The translations under genes and the position numbers were made by a program. Shown piece by piece: positions 51,122 through 60,539 of a DNA stretch of 64,000 bases. The notes beneath the pieces were generated by a model. That model was not told where the DNA came from. It saw only the letters and a program-made list of their open reading frames with translations, and ran no database searches. This stretch comes from Flavobacteriales bacterium (lineage in GTDB: Bacteria; Bacteroidota; Bacteroidia; Flavobacteriales_F; PHOS-HE28), in contig JAIOIH010000040.1 in NCBI GenBank assembly GCA_019912395.1, positions 62,001 to 126,000 of the forward strand, given 5' to 3'. Positions within the stretch are counted from its first letter, which is position 1. Each line of letters opens with the position of its first letter.

Positions 51122-51874
51122 ATGATCGATCCCCAACTGTTCGACTTTTCCATCTTCCTCACCTCGCAAGGGTGGGTGCAGTTGCTGACGCTCACGGCCC
51201 TGGAGATCGTGCTGGGCATCGACAATATCGTGATGATCAGCATCCTCAGCGGCGAATTGCCGAAGGAGCAACAAGCCCGCGCGCGTCGGCTGGGCCTGGC
51301 CTTCGCGCTGATCACGCGGATCATGCTGCTCTTCACCCTCAGCTTCATCATGCGGCTGGTGGAGCCGCTGTTCCACATGGGATCGCTGGCGGTGACGGGT
51401 AAGGACCTCGTACTGATCTCGGGCGGTCTCTTCCTGATCTGGAAGGCCTCGCTGGAGATCTGGCACAAGGTGGATTTCATCAAGGAAGAGGATGCCCAAA
51501 CCCGCGTGGCAAGCTCGATGGCCATGGTGATCTTTCAGATCGTGATGCTCGACATCGTCTTCTCCCTGGACTCGGTGATCACCGCCGTAGGCATGAGCAA
51601 TGAGCTGCTGATCATGGTGCTGGCCGTAATGATCGCGGTGCTGGTGATGCTGTTGGCGGCCGAAGTGATCAGCGCGTTCGTGAACCGACATTCCACCGTA
51701 AAGGTGCTTGCGCTGGCCTTCCTCGTGATGGTCGGGGTTGTGCTCCTCCTCGACGGCTTCGGCGTTCATATCGACAAGAACTACATCTATGCGGCCATGG
51801 CGTTCTGCGTGCTCGTGGAGGCCCTGAACCTCCGGATGCGCAAGAATGCCAAGCGGCTGGGTCGCGAGGAGTGA
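51122..51874 (+). CDS. TerC-family integral membrane protein
   Basis: 250 residues with seven or so membrane helices. The conserved sequences are LEIVLGIDNIVMISIL and MLDIVFSLDSVITAVGM, each with acidic residues inside a helix, as in the TerC/YceF family that exports manganese or calcium and supports secreted enzymes. The charged segment KEEDAQTRV lies between the two halves. The exact ion is not determinable here. Confidence 0.92.
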   Translation: MIDPQLFDFSIFLTSQGWVQLLTLTALEIVLGIDNIVMISILSGELPKEQQARARRLGLAFALITRIMLLFTLSFIMRLVEPLFHMGSLAVTGKDLVLISGGLFLIWKASLEIWHKVDFIKEEDAQTRVASSMAMVIFQIVMLDIVFSLDSVITAVGMSNELLIMVLAVMIAVLVMLLAAEVISAFVNRHSTVKVLALAFLVMVGVVLLLDGFGVHIDKNYIYAAMAFCVLVEALNLRMRKNAKRLGREE

Positions 51875-51890
51875 CGCTCCCCGACGGGGA

Positions 51891-53966
51891 TCATGGAATG
51901 GTCCCGACGCGCTGTCCGGTGGGCAAGGAACCGATGTTGAGCAGCAGGGGGTCGCGATCGTTGTCGGTTCCGGTATATTTCACCTCACCGTCCAGATTGA
52001 TGTCCTCCGGCGCGTAGCCGCTTACCACTGACGTGGGAATAGCCCCACCGATGCCGAGGATAATGGGATCCCGGTCGTTCGCGGTCCCGGTATAACGCAC
52101 CACGTTGTCCCTGTTCACATCGCCGGACCACATGCAGCGCACCCCTCCGATATCCTTGGTGGCCGCGGCTCCCCCCAGCAGCGGAGTGGATCCATCGGTG
52201 AGGTCCAGCAAGGAAGCATCGGAGGAAAGGGGCCGGGCCGTGGCGGTCATGATGCCCAGATGGTTCCGGTGCCGCACCGCCACGTAGTACTGGTCGGCAG
52301 GTAGGCCGGAAAAGGTCACGGCGCTCGTACCGTCGGCATCCACGATGGTGCCATTCTTCCGCAATATCGCTGAACGTGAAGCGAGCACGGCGGAGCCATC
52401 ATTCTTGTCCCGCAGTTCAACCACCACCCAATCCACCACTTCATTCACACCACCCACGTTCAGGACGTCCTGGATGGTGGTCTCGCCGCCGCCGTTTCCG
52501 GCATGGATGTAATCGAGGCCCGTGTAGGGTTCCGTCAAGGGAACGAAAGTGCTATCGTTAAGGGCAGTGGACATCATTCCCGTTCCCGCCACATAGGGTC
52601 CTTCAAGCATGGCCTTCAAGCGGATGCGAACCGCTACGGGAGAAAGGCCATTGGGGTCATAACCATCCATGGCCATGGTGGTGTTTGCCGGGTCGAGCCA
52701 ATCCCGCATGCGGGTACCGGGCGTGGGGCCGTCCCAGTTCGCGCTGAACTTGGCGGCGTCCGTGGTCCCCGTCATCAAGGTCTCGCAGGTTTGTTGGCCG
52801 TCCACCATGTGCCCGACCACCCTCCTGTTCTGGTCGAAGAGCGGCGCACCGCTGGCTTCCGAAAGGCCACTGTACCAGTAATTCTGCCAGCTGGGTGCAT
52901 TCGTGACGTCGGCGATCACGGAGGTGGCCGGGGTATTGTAGAAGGCGATCTTCTTCACATCGGTGTCGGGATTGGAGATGCAGGCCCCGCTCTGCGGCGG
53001 TGTCCCGCTGCGATCCCATCCGGCATAGTACGGGCCAAAGCTGGCCGGCGGCAGGTCGTTCAGCTCCATCAGGTCGAAGTCCCCTTGATAGGTGCCCGCC
53101 CGGTGAACCGCACCCAGAAGGGTTTGGGCGGTCTGGCCGGTATCACCAATGCAGGCGGGGCTCTGGTAGTTGAAGTAGAAGATCCATTGGCTTTCCGTGG
53201 GCTGGTAGCAATGGTGGGCGATGAGCACGTATGGCGTACCGTCCTGCGCGGTGTTGTTCAACAGCGTGCCATTGCACGCGCCCCCATTGGGCCGCAGGAA
53301 CAAGACCACCGACCGGGTCTCGTCCTGCCAGTCCTCGGCGATCGGACAGACGACATTGGTGTGGCACCATGAACTCTGATACCCGGGGTCGATGTCGCGC
53401 TCCACCTCCGGCCCCTGCGCGAAGATGTTCCGCCATGCATGCGTGATGCTGGCCATGTGGAGCTGGGCATCCGCGGCACCGGGAGGTTCCTGATATTCGA
53501 TCGTCAACACGTTTCCGGGAATCAGGGCCGTTGCGAAGTCACCGGTCGGTTGCTCGTTCTCATGCGTGAACGCACCCAGGAAGGTGGTGCGCGCGGCATC
53601 ATGGACGAACACCTTCCCGCCAACAGGCAGATCGAATTCATCAAATTGAACGCTCAGCATGGCCGCACCGGGACTGGTTACGGTGTACCTGCAGATGCGC
53701 CCGCCACCCGGGACATCCTGCCAGAGTCCATTGGCCAGAATATCCACCGGCACCATCCGTTGCTCGCCGTACCGGAAACCGCCCGGCACATCCGATGCCA
53801 TGGCTGATGCCTCCGCGGAAGGGTCGATCGCCGGTAATGTGGTGGCCGGTGCGGGTTCGAAGTGGCCGGCAGGAGCGCCCCAGCCGTACGGTTCACCTCC
53901 ATGGGACAATTGCGCCTGGGCGTTCAGTGAGAACACTGCGGCAAGAACTGCAAGACTTCGCATCAT
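51891..53966 (-). CDS. Secreted trypsin-like serine peptidase with C-terminal YTGTxNDRDP repeats
   Basis: 691 residues with a signal peptide (MMRSLAVLAAVFSLNAQA). A beta-rich propeptide (about 50-190) precedes a chymotrypsin-fold domain like bacterial lysyl endopeptidases: catalytic His in YVLIAHHCYQ, Asp in GDFDLMELN, Ser in EASGAPLFDQ, and several cysteines that suggest disulfides. A following beta domain (about 440-600) leads to a C-terminus with two copies of a DxNxDxxVxYTGTxNDRDPxxLxIG unit. That tail looks calcium-binding or dockerin-like and replaces the usual T9SS sorting motif. TACCTTCA at 53971-53978 is a weak promoter candidate. Confidence 0.85.
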   Translation of the reverse strand: MMRSLAVLAAVFSLNAQAQLSHGGEPYGWGAPAGHFEPAPATTLPAIDPSAEASAMASDVPGGFRYGEQRMVPVDILANGLWQDVPGGGRICRYTVTSPGAAMLSVQFDEFDLPVGGKVFVHDAARTTFLGAFTHENEQPTGDFATALIPGNVLTIEYQEPPGAADAQLHMASITHAWRNIFAQGPEVERDIDPGYQSSWCHTNVVCPIAEDWQDETRSVVLFLRPNGGACNGTLLNNTAQDGTPYVLIAHHCYQPTESQWIFYFNYQSPACIGDTGQTAQTLLGAVHRAGTYQGDFDLMELNDLPPASFGPYYAGWDRSGTPPQSGACISNPDTDVKKIAFYNTPATSVIADVTNAPSWQNYWYSGLSEASGAPLFDQNRRVVGHMVDGQQTCETLMTGTTDAAKFSANWDGPTPGTRMRDWLDPANTTMAMDGYDPNGLSPVAVRIRLKAMLEGPYVAGTGMMSTALNDSTFVPLTEPYTGLDYIHAGNGGGETTIQDVLNVGGVNEVVDWVVVELRDKNDGSAVLASRSAILRKNGTIVDADGTSAVTFSGLPADQYYVAVRHRNHLGIMTATARPLSSDASLLDLTDGSTPLLGGAAATKDIGGVRCMWSGDVNRDNVVRYTGTANDRDPIILGIGGAIPTSVVSGYAPEDINLDGEVKYTGTDNDRDPLLLNIGSLPTGQRVGTIP

Positions 53967-54041
53967 GACGTGAAGGTAATTCCACGGATCACCTCTGTGC
54001 TCCTTCCTGCAACATGAATATCCACCGAAGGGTGGGGATGA

Positions 54042-56150
54042 TCAGCGGGACATGATCACGAAGGCGGTCCTCCGGTTCTCCGCCCGACCCGCCTCGGTGG
54101 TGTTGGATGCGATGGGCTGGGATGGGCCAAAGCCCTTGCTGGTGAGCCTGCCTGGGGCCACTCCGTTGGTGATCAGGTATTCCAGCACGGTATGGGCGCG
54201 GTCCCGGCTCAGCGTCATATTGCTCTCCAGGTCGCCCACGTTGTCCGTGTGCCCTTGCACCTCGATGCGCACCGTGGGGTTCTCCTTCAGGAAGGTGATC
54301 AATTCGTCCAGGATGTAACGGCTGGCCCCGGTGATCTCCGCACTGTTGGTGGCATACTTGATGTCGTTCACGCGGTAGCTCTTCCCCACCTCGATCTTTT
54401 CCAGCTTCATGTCCACGGCGGCAACGCCCCCCCGAACGGTATCCTCCAGGCTGAAGGATCGGCTGTCGAACACGTGGTCTTCCTTCTTCACCGTAACGAT
54501 CACGTCCGAGCCGGCCTTCAGCCTCACCACCGTGGCGTACTTGCCGTCGATCGAGTCCACTTTCAGCACTTCGGTCTTGCGGGTATCCATGTAGGTGATC
54601 GAGACCGTGGCATCGGATACCGCCTTTCCGGCCCCGTCGGTCACATCACCTTTTACGATCAGGATGTCCTGCGGCCGCGCTTCCGCAGGCAGGGCGAAGC
54701 CGTAGATGTCCAATCCGCCCACGCCCTTGAAGCGGCTGCTGGCGAAGTAGGCTGTCCGGCCGTCGGCGCTCACGATCAGCCCGTGCTCATCCTGCGGGGT
54801 GTTGAAGGGATTGCCCAGGTTCTTCGGCATGGACCAAGTGCCATCATCGTGCATGCGGCTGTAGAAGATGTCGTAGCCGCCTATCCCGCGATGGCCCGCA
54901 CGAAAGTCCTCGCTCCCCTGTTCGTCGCGCGGGGGGCGGGCCGCGAAATAGAGCGTGCGGCTATCGCTGTGCATGAAAGGGGCCTTTTCATCGCCGTCCG
55001 TGTTGATGGGCGGCGGCAGTGGCTCGGCCTGGCCCCACTCGCCCTTATCACTGCGGTGGCTGGTGTAGATGTCCGTGCCCTTGCTCCCGCGACGTATGGT
55101 GGCGAAGTACAGCGTGCGCCCGTCCGAGCTGAGGGAGGGCTGGCTCTCCCAACCGTCATCGGTGTTGATGGTCGGCCCGAGGTTGACGAGTTCGCTCCAC
55201 ACGAAGACCTGTTCTCCGGTGCGGAAGTCCATCTTGGTGGTGTAGTGCGTGCTGTAGATGTCGCAGTTCTTGTATTCCGAGGTCACGGGTTTGCACACCG
55301 TAACGAAAAGTTCCTTGTTGTTCAGGCTCACCGTGACGCCTCCGTAGCTGTCGCCCATGTTGAACGGCGGCGGCAGTGGCTTTCCCTTGTCGAAGTCGTC
55401 CTTCACGGTCTCCCTCCTTGCCTCGGTCAGTTCCTCCACATCCCTCGGAAAGCGGTCTCCCTTTGCCTGGTACTTGCTCAACCGGGTGAAAAAGAGCCGT
55501 TCGTTGTCCGGGGAGAACATGGGCAGGTACTCATCGGCCGGGCTGCTCACGCCGGCCAGCACGTGGGGCTCCAGCGGGCGTTGGTCCTTGTAGAAGTCGT
55601 TGTAGAAGGCGAGTTCCGGCATGATCCGCTCCACATCGGCGATGCGCCGGTCCACGTCCGCGCCGATCTTGGCAGGGTCGTCGGTGGGAAAATCCAGGAA
55701 CTTCCGGAAGGCGGCGGTCGCCTCGGCATAGCGGTCCTGGGCGTAGTACATGTTGCCGAGGTAGAAGTAGAGGTCGCTGTGGTAGTCCGGGCAGCGGTCC
55801 TTCAGGTTTTCCAGGTAGGTGATGCTGGTGGAGAAGCTGCCTGCACCGGCCTTGGCCCGCTGGTAGGCGCTTTCGCCCGTGCGATAGAGGCATTCCGCGC
55901 ATTCGGGGTTCTCCTCCATCAAGGTCTTCAGCTTTTGGTGGCGCTCCGTGGGGTTCCGGGTGTTCCCGGCATCGTCCAGCCGCTTCACCAGTTTTTTGTC
56001 CGTCGGCTTGTCGCAAGGTCCGGCGTCCTCCTGTGCCATCACGGTGCCAAAGGCCATCAGCACCCCGATCGCACCGGCCAAGCCACGCCGCACCCGGCCG
56101 TGCCATGCTCTCCCTTCCCCTAATGCGGGACGAACCCTGTACACCCCCAT
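54042..56150 (-). CDS. PorE-like T9SS accessory protein: TPR, WD40-like propeller, CarboxypepD_reg-like and OmpA domains
   Basis: 702 residues (683 if the GTG at 56093, which gives a shorter signal peptide, is used). Order: TPR helices (about 45-195; DLYFYLGNMYYAQDRYAEA), PD40/WD40-like beta-propeller blades (about 200-480; DGRTLYFATIRRGSKGTDIY, GGYDIFYSRMHDDGTW), a CarboxypepD_reg-like module (about 490-575) and an OmpA peptidoglycan-binding domain (about 590-702; VQGHTDNVG, LSRDRAHTVLEYL, NRRTAFVI). This is the architecture of Porphyromonas PorE, an outer-membrane T9SS component that anchors to peptidoglycan. Proteins with the same order also exist outside T9SS, so the role is probable. It starts four bases after the AsmA gene stop. 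Confidence 0.85.
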   Translation of the reverse strand: MGVYRVRPALGEGRAWHGRVRRGLAGAIGVLMAFGTVMAQEDAGPCDKPTDKKLVKRLDDAGNTRNPTERHQKLKTLMEENPECAECLYRTGESAYQRAKAGAGSFSTSITYLENLKDRCPDYHSDLYFYLGNMYYAQDRYAEATAAFRKFLDFPTDDPAKIGADVDRRIADVERIMPELAFYNDFYKDQRPLEPHVLAGVSSPADEYLPMFSPDNERLFFTRLSKYQAKGDRFPRDVEELTEARRETVKDDFDKGKPLPPPFNMGDSYGGVTVSLNNKELFVTVCKPVTSEYKNCDIYSTHYTTKMDFRTGEQVFVWSELVNLGPTINTDDGWESQPSLSSDGRTLYFATIRRGSKGTDIYTSHRSDKGEWGQAEPLPPPINTDGDEKAPFMHSDSRTLYFAARPPRDEQGSEDFRAGHRGIGGYDIFYSRMHDDGTWSMPKNLGNPFNTPQDEHGLIVSADGRTAYFASSRFKGVGGLDIYGFALPAEARPQDILIVKGDVTDGAGKAVSDATVSITYMDTRKTEVLKVDSIDGKYATVVRLKAGSDVIVTVKKEDHVFDSRSFSLEDTVRGGVAAVDMKLEKIEVGKSYRVNDIKYATNSAEITGASRYILDELITFLKENPTVRIEVQGHTDNVGDLESNMTLSRDRAHTVLEYLITNGVAPGRLTSKGFGPSQPIASNTTEAGRAENRRTAFVIMSR

Positions 56151-56154
56151 TGGT

Positions 56155-58995
56155 CTACTTCACCGTGGTATCCGTGCTTTCGGCCTTCTCGATCAGCTGA
56201 TCGCCTTGCTTCCTGGCGGCATCCACCAGACCGTCCGCGCGCTTGTCGGCCTCGGCGATGAACTTCCGTTCCTGTTCATCGGCGGTCTGTTTCGCTTTGT
56301 CCGCGGCGATCTTGGCCCCGGCCTTGGCCAACGGATTGGTTGTTTGCGCCACCAGGTCATCCGCTGCCTTGTAGGCTTGTGCCTTGGCGTTCGCGGCCTC
56401 GGCCCGGGCCTTGGCCTTGATGTCAGCGGCCTGCTTCTGGGCTTCGGCCACCAGTTTGTCGGCTTCCGCACGCGCCCTCGCAATGGCCTCCTCCTTGGCC
56501 TTGTCGATCTGAATGTTCAGCTGCTCCTTCACCTCTTCCTTCACCGTCTCCTTCAGATCGCCACCCGCGAACACCGGCTTTACCACCGGCTTGTTCACCG
56601 TGCCGGTGATCCTGGCCGTAAGGTCCAGTTCCGCGGGTAGTTTGGCACTGCTGCCCAGGGTCTTGTTCAGTTGGCCCATCAGCCCGCTCACCAGTTGCCC
56701 GGCATCCGCCCCGAACATGTCCGTGGGCACCTTGGCCTTCATGGTGTAGTCGATGGCCTGGTCCTCGAAGGCGGTACTGCCGCTCACCGTGGCCTTCATG
56801 CGGTCGATCTTCACATCGAAGGGCTTGGTGATCATCTTCCCGTCCTGGATCTCGTAGCTGAAGTCGAGGTCCTGGATGTCAACGGAGGCCAAGTGGGGCA
56901 TCTTCAATACGTTGCTGATCTCCACCAGCGGCTTGAAATCCTTGATGGCGATCTTCTTGGTCTTCAGCACACCGTGCCCCGCAAGGGAGCTCATTACCGG
57001 CGACATCTGTTGGTCCAGTTCGCCGTCCAGCTTCAGGGTGGTGGTGATGCGGCCCACACAGTTCTTCGCGATCGGCGCCATGTTCCGGATCATCTCCATG
57101 TTGTCCACCAGTTGCTTGATGTCCACATCGGTCACCTTCAGGTCCATGTCGAATTTCGGATGGTCCTTCTCCCGCGTGCTGTAGGAGCCGTCCATGCCCA
57201 CCCGGCCGTCGAACATGTTGAAGCCCATTCCGCGCAGGTCCACCCGCTCGTCATGTATGCGCAAGCTGCCTTTCGCATCGGTCAATGCCATCTTGTCGTA
57301 GAGCACTTCCTTCGCCGCGGCGGTCAGGGTGAAGTCCACGTTCTTCGGCACTTCGATCAGGCTCATGGCTGCCGTGTCCGCCGGTGCGGTATCCGCGCTG
57401 GCCGTGGTCTCCGAGGAAGGTCCCATCAGTTCGTTCAGGTCGAAGCGATCGCTTTTCACGTCGAAGGTGCCGGTGAGGGTGCTGTCCTTCAACCACCACT
57501 GCAGGTAGTTGTCCATGCGACCGCTGGCCCGGATATCGCTCGTGCCGATGTTGCCATCGAAGCTGGAGAGCGCGAGGAATCTCGGATTGAAGTCAAAGAT
57601 CAACGACCGGATCAGCACATCATACGGCAGCGAATCGCTCTTGTAGTCCATGCCGCTGAGGGCCAACTGGCCTTGGGCCTTGAACTTCTCGTAGCGCCCG
57701 GCATCCACATCGCTCATGCGGCCGGCCATCTGCACGTCCGCCACCACCTTTCCGCTCAGGTCATCACCCTTGGGCATCGGTACCACCTGCTTCACGCTGG
57801 CCAGGTCCAGGTTGGCCTTGAGCGCTGCATCCACATTGGGGTCGCTGATGGGCGTGGACAGGTGCATGCGCGCCTCCACCGGATTGCCGGCCATGTTCAT
57901 GGCGAAGCGCTTCAGGTCCACCACCAAGCCGTCCATATCCTTGCCTTGCGGGCTTTGGATGTTGCAGTCCACGAAGATGCCTTCCACCGATGCGGGGAGG
58001 TCGGGGTACTTGAAGCGGCCGTTGTCCACATTGATGTTCACCCCGAAGCCGGGCATGGTGGTCTCGTTGTAGGTGCCCTTCACATGGCCGGTGAAGGCGG
58101 CCTTGCCGCTCATGTCCACCCCCTTCATGTCGCTGGCGAATTCCGCGGGGACCAGCGAGAGAAGCGCACCGATGTCGCTCTTCTTCATCTTCCACGTCAG
58201 GTCCATGTCGATGTCGTCCGTGGGCATCGCGAGCCAGCCGTCCAGGCCCAGCTCCAGCCGGTTCACCTTGATGTTGTTGTCCTTGAACGTGAATTTCATG
58301 TTCGGCATGTCCATGTCCAGGTCCGCTTGGACCTCGGCCTTCACGCTCTTCAGGTACTTCACCCCATCAAACACCACGGTCACCTTTTCGGCAGCGGTTT
58401 GCGTGCTCAGGGTGAAGAGGTCCTGGGTGAAGTCGCCCTTGCCCGTGTGCTCCACGTTCTCCAGGTCCATCAGCATGGGCAGGCTCTCATCGTCGTAGAT
58501 GATGCGCCCCTTGGTGATGCTGTACTTCCTCAGGGCCACATTGAACTGGGTGGTGCCGGTGTCCGTGGCCAGTTCCGCAGTGGTGCTGTCGGGGATGGCT
58601 ATGTCCCAGTTGGCCTGCCCGTCCTTCAGCACCTTCACATGGACAATGGGTTCCCGAAGCGCCACGTCCTTTACCAATACCTGATCGCCGAAGAGGCTCA
58701 TCAGGCCGATGGTGATCCGCACCTGGCCGATATCGGCCAGGCAGATGCCTTCGAACGGGGCCTTGTTGCACACGCGTACGTTATCCACAGAAACGCTGGC
58801 GTTGGGGAAGCTCCGGAGGATCCCGATGTCCCAATCACTCCACTCCACCGTCGCGTTCACGCTTTCGTTCACCTGCTGCTTCACCGCCGCCTCGATCTTG
58901 TCCTTGTAGAGGATGGGGATCAGCACCGCCGCCACCAGCAGCAGCACGATGAGCATTCCGATAACGAGGAGGATGCGCTTGGTCCACTTGGCCAT
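56155..58995 (-). CDS. AsmA-family protein
   Basis: 946 residues from the ATG giving MAKWTKRILLVIGMLIVLLL, a single N-terminal membrane anchor. The AsmA N-domain (DWDIGILRSFPNASVSVDNV) is followed by a very long beta-taco like repeat region with many AsmA motifs (FDVKIDRMKATVSGSTAFED) and an Ala/Lys-rich helical tail of about 150 residues (KAKARAEAANAKAQAYKAAD). AsmA-like proteins bridge the membranes and are thought to move phospholipids to the outer membrane. The helical tail is an unusual addition for this family. A TTG-N16-TACCTTCA promoter candidate lies upstream. Confidence 0.87.
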   Translation of the reverse strand: MAKWTKRILLVIGMLIVLLLVAAVLIPILYKDKIEAAVKQQVNESVNATVEWSDWDIGILRSFPNASVSVDNVRVCNKAPFEGICLADIGQVRITIGLMSLFGDQVLVKDVALREPIVHVKVLKDGQANWDIAIPDSTTAELATDTGTTQFNVALRKYSITKGRIIYDDESLPMLMDLENVEHTGKGDFTQDLFTLSTQTAAEKVTVVFDGVKYLKSVKAEVQADLDMDMPNMKFTFKDNNIKVNRLELGLDGWLAMPTDDIDMDLTWKMKKSDIGALLSLVPAEFASDMKGVDMSGKAAFTGHVKGTYNETTMPGFGVNINVDNGRFKYPDLPASVEGIFVDCNIQSPQGKDMDGLVVDLKRFAMNMAGNPVEARMHLSTPISDPNVDAALKANLDLASVKQVVPMPKGDDLSGKVVADVQMAGRMSDVDAGRYEKFKAQGQLALSGMDYKSDSLPYDVLIRSLIFDFNPRFLALSSFDGNIGTSDIRASGRMDNYLQWWLKDSTLTGTFDVKSDRFDLNELMGPSSETTASADTAPADTAAMSLIEVPKNVDFTLTAAAKEVLYDKMALTDAKGSLRIHDERVDLRGMGFNMFDGRVGMDGSYSTREKDHPKFDMDLKVTDVDIKQLVDNMEMIRNMAPIAKNCVGRITTTLKLDGELDQQMSPVMSSLAGHGVLKTKKIAIKDFKPLVEISNVLKMPHLASVDIQDLDFSYEIQDGKMITKPFDVKIDRMKATVSGSTAFEDQAIDYTMKAKVPTDMFGADAGQLVSGLMGQLNKTLGSSAKLPAELDLTARITGTVNKPVVKPVFAGGDLKETVKEEVKEQLNIQIDKAKEEAIARARAEADKLVAEAQKQAADIKAKARAEAANAKAQAYKAADDLVAQTTNPLAKAGAKIAADKAKQTADEQERKFIAEADKRADGLVDAARKQGDQLIEKAESTDTTVK

Positions 58996-59077
58996 GATGT
59001 TCGCTGTTGAAATTGAATGAAGGTAATGCCGATCGGCCATGCAAAGACCATGCGCGATCACCGCACGGGCACAAAGA

Positions 59078-60532
59078 TCATGCGGCCCTCAGCTTTTCCT
59101 TGTCCGTGAACAGTTTTTCACCTTGGGTGTGGGCCACCACGGAGCACACGGCGGCATCGCCGGTCACGTTCACCACCGTGCGCATCATGTCCAAGGGCCG
59201 GTCGATGGTGAAGACGATGGCCACCCATGCGGGATCGAGCCCCAACGAGGAAAGCACCACCACCATCAGCATCATCCCACCGCTGGGAATGGCGGCCGCG
59301 CCGATGCTGGCCAAGGTGGCCGTGAGCACAATGGTGAGCTGCTGCCCCATGGTGAGGTCCACCATGTGCAATTGCGCCAGGAAGATCACCGCCACGGCCT
59401 GCATCAGGCTGGTGCCGTCCATGTTCACCGTGGCGCCCACCGGCAGCACGAAACCCGCCGTGGACTTGCTCACGCCGATGTTCTGCTCCACGCAGCGGAT
59501 GGTGGCCGGTAGCGTGGCCGCACTGCTGCTGGTGCTGAAGGCGAGCAACTGGGCCGGACTGACGGCCCGCAGGAATTCCCTGTACACGTTGCGCCGCATC
59601 AGCAGGCTCATCATCCCGGGGTAGATCACCAGGACGATCAGCGCCAACCCCAGCACCACCGATATCGCGTAGCCTACCAGGCCCTTGAACAGTTCGCCTA
59701 CCGCGGCAATATCATCCCCGGCCATGCGCGCCACCACACCGGTCATCAGTGCAAAGACGAACCACGGTGCCGCCAGCATGATCACGTCCACCATCTTGAT
59801 GAACACCTCGTTGCAGGCGTTCATGAAGGTGTTCAGCGGGGTGGCATGCTTGGGGTCCACCAGGAGCAGCATGATGCCGAAGAAGATGGCGAAGAAGATC
59901 ACCTGCAACATCAGCATCTCGTTCAGGCTCTCGAAGATGTTGTCCGGCACCAGGTCCACCAGGAATTGCAGGGGGCCTGTCTCGCTGCGTTTTTCAGCTG
60001 TGCGCCCGGCGGCCTGGCTCCACTCGTTCGGTTGCAGCGTGCCGCGCACCCCGGCGATGGAGTCCCGCAAGGCGGCATGGGCCGGATCGCACGCCAGGCA
60101 TTTGCCGTCCAGGGGAGCTTGCACCTGCGCGGTCTCCTGCACCCAGAGTTCGTAGTTGATGCGGTTGGCCTCTCGCTTCGCGTCGTTGCCCCATTCACCG
60201 GGCTTCAGGGTGTTCACCAGCAGGAGGCCGATCGACACGGCCATCACCGTGGTGAGCAGGTAGAGGCCCAAGGTGCGCAGGCCCAACGAGCCCAAGCGCC
60301 GCACCTCGCCCATGCCGGCCACGCCGCTGATGATGCTGAAGAGCACCAAGGGCACGGCCACCAGCTTCAGCAGGTTGACGAAGATGGTGCCGAAGGGATC
60401 GATCCAGTCCAGGTTGAACCGGCTCCAGCCCATGAAGCTGCTGAGCAGGGCCCATGCCACGCCCGCGGCCATTCCGATGAGGATGCGGACGTGCAGGGGC
60501 AATTTCCCGGGTACGGTGGAGGGGCGGGTCAT
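59078..60532 (-). CDS. Dicarboxylate/amino acid:cation symporter (DAACS family)
   Basis: 484 residues, about nine membrane helices plus two re-entrant loops. The signature regions are AFSTSSSAATLP (first loop), VLPVGATVNMDGTSLMQAVAVIFLAQ (in part, second loop) and the PSGGMMLMVVV segment. It couples uptake of glutamate, aspartate or dicarboxylates to sodium or protons. A hydrophilic insertion at about 110-190, with the cysteines of GKCLACDPAH, lies in a periplasmic loop and is larger than in the archetype. It starts seven bases after the neighbouring gene's stop and is probably co-transcribed. Confidence 0.9.
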   Translation of the reverse strand: MTRPSTVPGKLPLHVRILIGMAAGVAWALLSSFMGWSRFNLDWIDPFGTIFVNLLKLVAVPLVLFSIISGVAGMGEVRRLGSLGLRTLGLYLLTTVMAVSIGLLLVNTLKPGEWGNDAKREANRINYELWVQETAQVQAPLDGKCLACDPAHAALRDSIAGVRGTLQPNEWSQAAGRTAEKRSETGPLQFLVDLVPDNIFESLNEMLMLQVIFFAIFFGIMLLLVDPKHATPLNTFMNACNEVFIKMVDVIMLAAPWFVFALMTGVVARMAGDDIAAVGELFKGLVGYAISVVLGLALIVLVIYPGMMSLLMRRNVYREFLRAVSPAQLLAFSTSSSAATLPATIRCVEQNIGVSKSTAGFVLPVGATVNMDGTSLMQAVAVIFLAQLHMVDLTMGQQLTIVLTATLASIGAAAIPSGGMMLMVVVLSSLGLDPAWVAIVFTIDRPLDMMRTVVNVTGDAAVCSVVAHTQGEKLFTDKEKLRAA

Positions 60533-60539
60533 GGAAGGA

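Noticed and set aside
51878-51890. TCCCC/GGGGA hairpin after TerC as terminator
   Set aside because: The stem is only five pairs with no T-tract, too weak to support.
54192-59010. Two plus-strand frames of 643 and 779 residues opposite the PorE-like and AsmA-like genes
   Set aside because: Both are antisense by-products of third-position GC bias, with no signal peptide or known domain.
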